A DNA stretch of 64,000 nucleotides, from NCBI GenBank assembly GCA_016169945.1, contig JADLSH010000271.1, positions 62,001 through 126,000 on the forward strand, read 5' to 3'. The notes under the pieces were generated by a model. The model saw only the letters and a list, made by a program, of their open reading frames with translations, was not told where the DNA came from and made no database searches. The stretch comes from Trachythela sp. YZ-2020. Taxonomy: Eukaryota > Cnidaria > Anthozoa > Malacalcyonacea > Clavulariidae. The position numbers and the translations under genes are program-made. Shown one piece after another: positions 63,061 to 64,000 of this stretch. Position 1 is the first letter of the stretch, and each line of letters begins with the position of its first letter.

Positions 63061-64000
63061 CTAAATGGATTGGTAGAGTAAAAATACTTCTTTCAAAATA
63101 TCACCTTCATGGACATGGGGCTGGTTTCCAGTGTGTGATCGTTTATGATCCGCTAATTGACTCGATTGGGAAAAGGTCAACTTACAAATATCACATTTAT
63201 AAAGATTGTCTGTTATTTCTTCTTGAGCTAATTCCAAGCTGCTTGATGTTGAAAACATCTCACCATCAGGGTGGGTTTTTCTATGATTAACTAAGCTCCT
63301 TCCATCGGAAAATTTCTTATTACAAACGTCACATTCATAAGGTTTGTCTCCGGTATGTACTCTTTTATGTCTTGCTAAGTGTGCTGATTGAGAAAATCTC
63401 TTGTTACAAACATCACATTCATAACGTTTGTCCCCAGTGTGTGTTCTTTTATGTGTTGTTAAACTGCCTGATTGAGAAAATCTCTTGTTGCAAAAATCAC
63501 ATTCATAAGGTTTGTTTCCAGTGTGGGTTCTTTTATGTATGGCTAAACGGCTAGACATAGAAAATCTCTTCTTGCAAACATCACATTCATACGGTTTATC
63601 TTCAGTGTGCGTTCTTTTATGTTTTGCCAAACTTCCTGGGTGGGAAAATTTCTTGTTACAAACATCACAATCAAAGGGGTTGTCTCCAGTGTGTGCTCTT
63701 TTATGTATTTTAAAGTATCCTGGTTGGGAAAATTTCTTGTTACAAACATCACATTCATAAGGTTTCTCACCAGTGTGGGTTCTTTTATGTCTTACTAACT
63801 CAGTTGATTGAGAGAATCTCTTTTGGCAGATATCACATTCATATGGTTTGTCTCCAGAATGTGTTCTATTATGTCTTACCAAATTTGCTGACTGAGAAAA
63901 TCTCTTCTTACAAACATCACATTCATAAGGTTTTTCTCCAGTGTGTGATCGTTTATGTCTGTCTAAACGGCCTGATCGAGGAAATCTCTTCTTGCAAACA
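63061..64000 (-). CDS. C2H2 zinc-finger protein, 3' part (ten fingers in the window)
   Basis: The frame is open from the window edge to the stop at 63,058-63,060. The first finger is cut by the edge (KKRFPRSGRLDRHKRSH). Eight regular fingers with the linker TGEKPYECDVC or TGDKPYECDVC follow; helix -1/3/6 residues include Q-N-R (FSQSANLVRH), Q-E-R (STELVRH) and Q-H-R (SAHLARH). The tenth finger (CDICKLTFSQSSQLADHKRSH pattern) is set apart by a 25-residue linker containing GEMFSTSSSLELAQEE. A 20-residue tail ends in LYQSI. It is a tandem poly-zinc-finger DNA-binding protein, nuclear by inference. The 5' end, and any N-terminal domain, is outside the window. Confidence 0.9.
   Translation of the reverse strand, partial: VCKKRFPRSGRLDRHKRSHTGEKPYECDVCKKRFSQSANLVRHNRTHSGDKPYECDICQKRFSQSTELVRHKRTHTGEKPYECDVCNKKFSQPGYFKIHKRAHTGDNPFDCDVCNKKFSHPGSLAKHKRTHTEDKPYECDVCKKRFSMSSRLAIHKRTHTGNKPYECDFCNKRFSQSGSLTTHKRTHTGDKRYECDVCNKRFSQSAHLARHKRVHTGDKPYECDVCNKKFSDGRSLVNHRKTHPDGEMFSTSSSLELAQEEITDNLYKCDICKLTFSQSSQLADHKRSHTGNQPHVHEGDILKEVFLLYQSI

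Noticed and set aside
63372..63798. Plus-strand frames opposite the zinc-finger gene
   Set aside because: Antisense shadows of the repeated finger sequence.

Overview
The window is nuclear DNA from an animal, most likely an anthozoan cnidarian (sea anemone or coral group). Evidence: spliced genes with GT..AG introns, AT-rich spacers, a secreted gene resembling the fibrinogen-like 'skeletal organic matrix protein 5-like' family known from hexacorals, a TTAGGG-type interstitial telomeric tract, and a dense, varied load of cnidarian-style transposons (Penelope, Academ-like, CACTA-like, Crypton-like, CR1/L2-like LINEs, Ty3/gypsy, many MITEs). Species cannot be named from this sequence. There are no prokaryotic features, CRISPR arrays or rRNA genes, and no convincing tRNA.

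Layout. 1-20.6 kb: a four-exon minus-strand secreted-protein gene (exons at 20,487-20,616, 10,829-10,877, 8,274-8,423 and 2,967-3,338). Its splice phases agree throughout and its introns are full of transposon remains. Intron 3 holds a Penelope-like element broken by a 2.4-kb helicase-encoding DNA transposon with a perfect 9-bp target duplication. Intron 1 holds gypsy fragments, a Crypton-like recombinase pseudogene, a 243-bp GTT tract and a mariner-type MITE. 17.4-25.7 kb and 34.6-47.4 kb are two diverged direct copies of one segment. The duplication copied the promoter and first exon of the secreted gene, so a second potential first exon lies at 40,438-40,558. Each copy has its own insertions, which gives empty sites for several elements: a CACTA-like transposon with a palindromic subterminal array in copy 1, and a LINE, MITEs, foldbacks and a hairpin-ended repeat in copy 2.

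Between the copies (25.7-34.6 kb) lie a MITE, a LINE tail with a decamer array and a 3.4-kb inverted repeat (29,887-33,287), whose right arm was later invaded by a gypsy fragment and a MITE. 47.4-55.4 kb holds an orphan WD40-like exon, further copies of the hairpin-ended repeat, a LINE fragment, a second Crypton-like gene and a convergent SANT/Myb-like gene remnant. 55,774-60,229 is a complete gypsy retrotransposon with identical 145-bp LTRs and a 5-bp target duplication, but with an in-frame stop and a frameshift. 60.2-62.1 kb holds foldback repeats and a LINE tail. 63,061-64,000 is the 3' part of a C2H2 zinc-finger gene that runs off the window.

Host genes are few: the secreted gene, the zinc-finger gene, and possibly the WD40 exon and the SANT-like gene. 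The main content is a layered record of nested and duplicated mobile DNA. Family assignments rest on motifs read by eye. No database search was possible.
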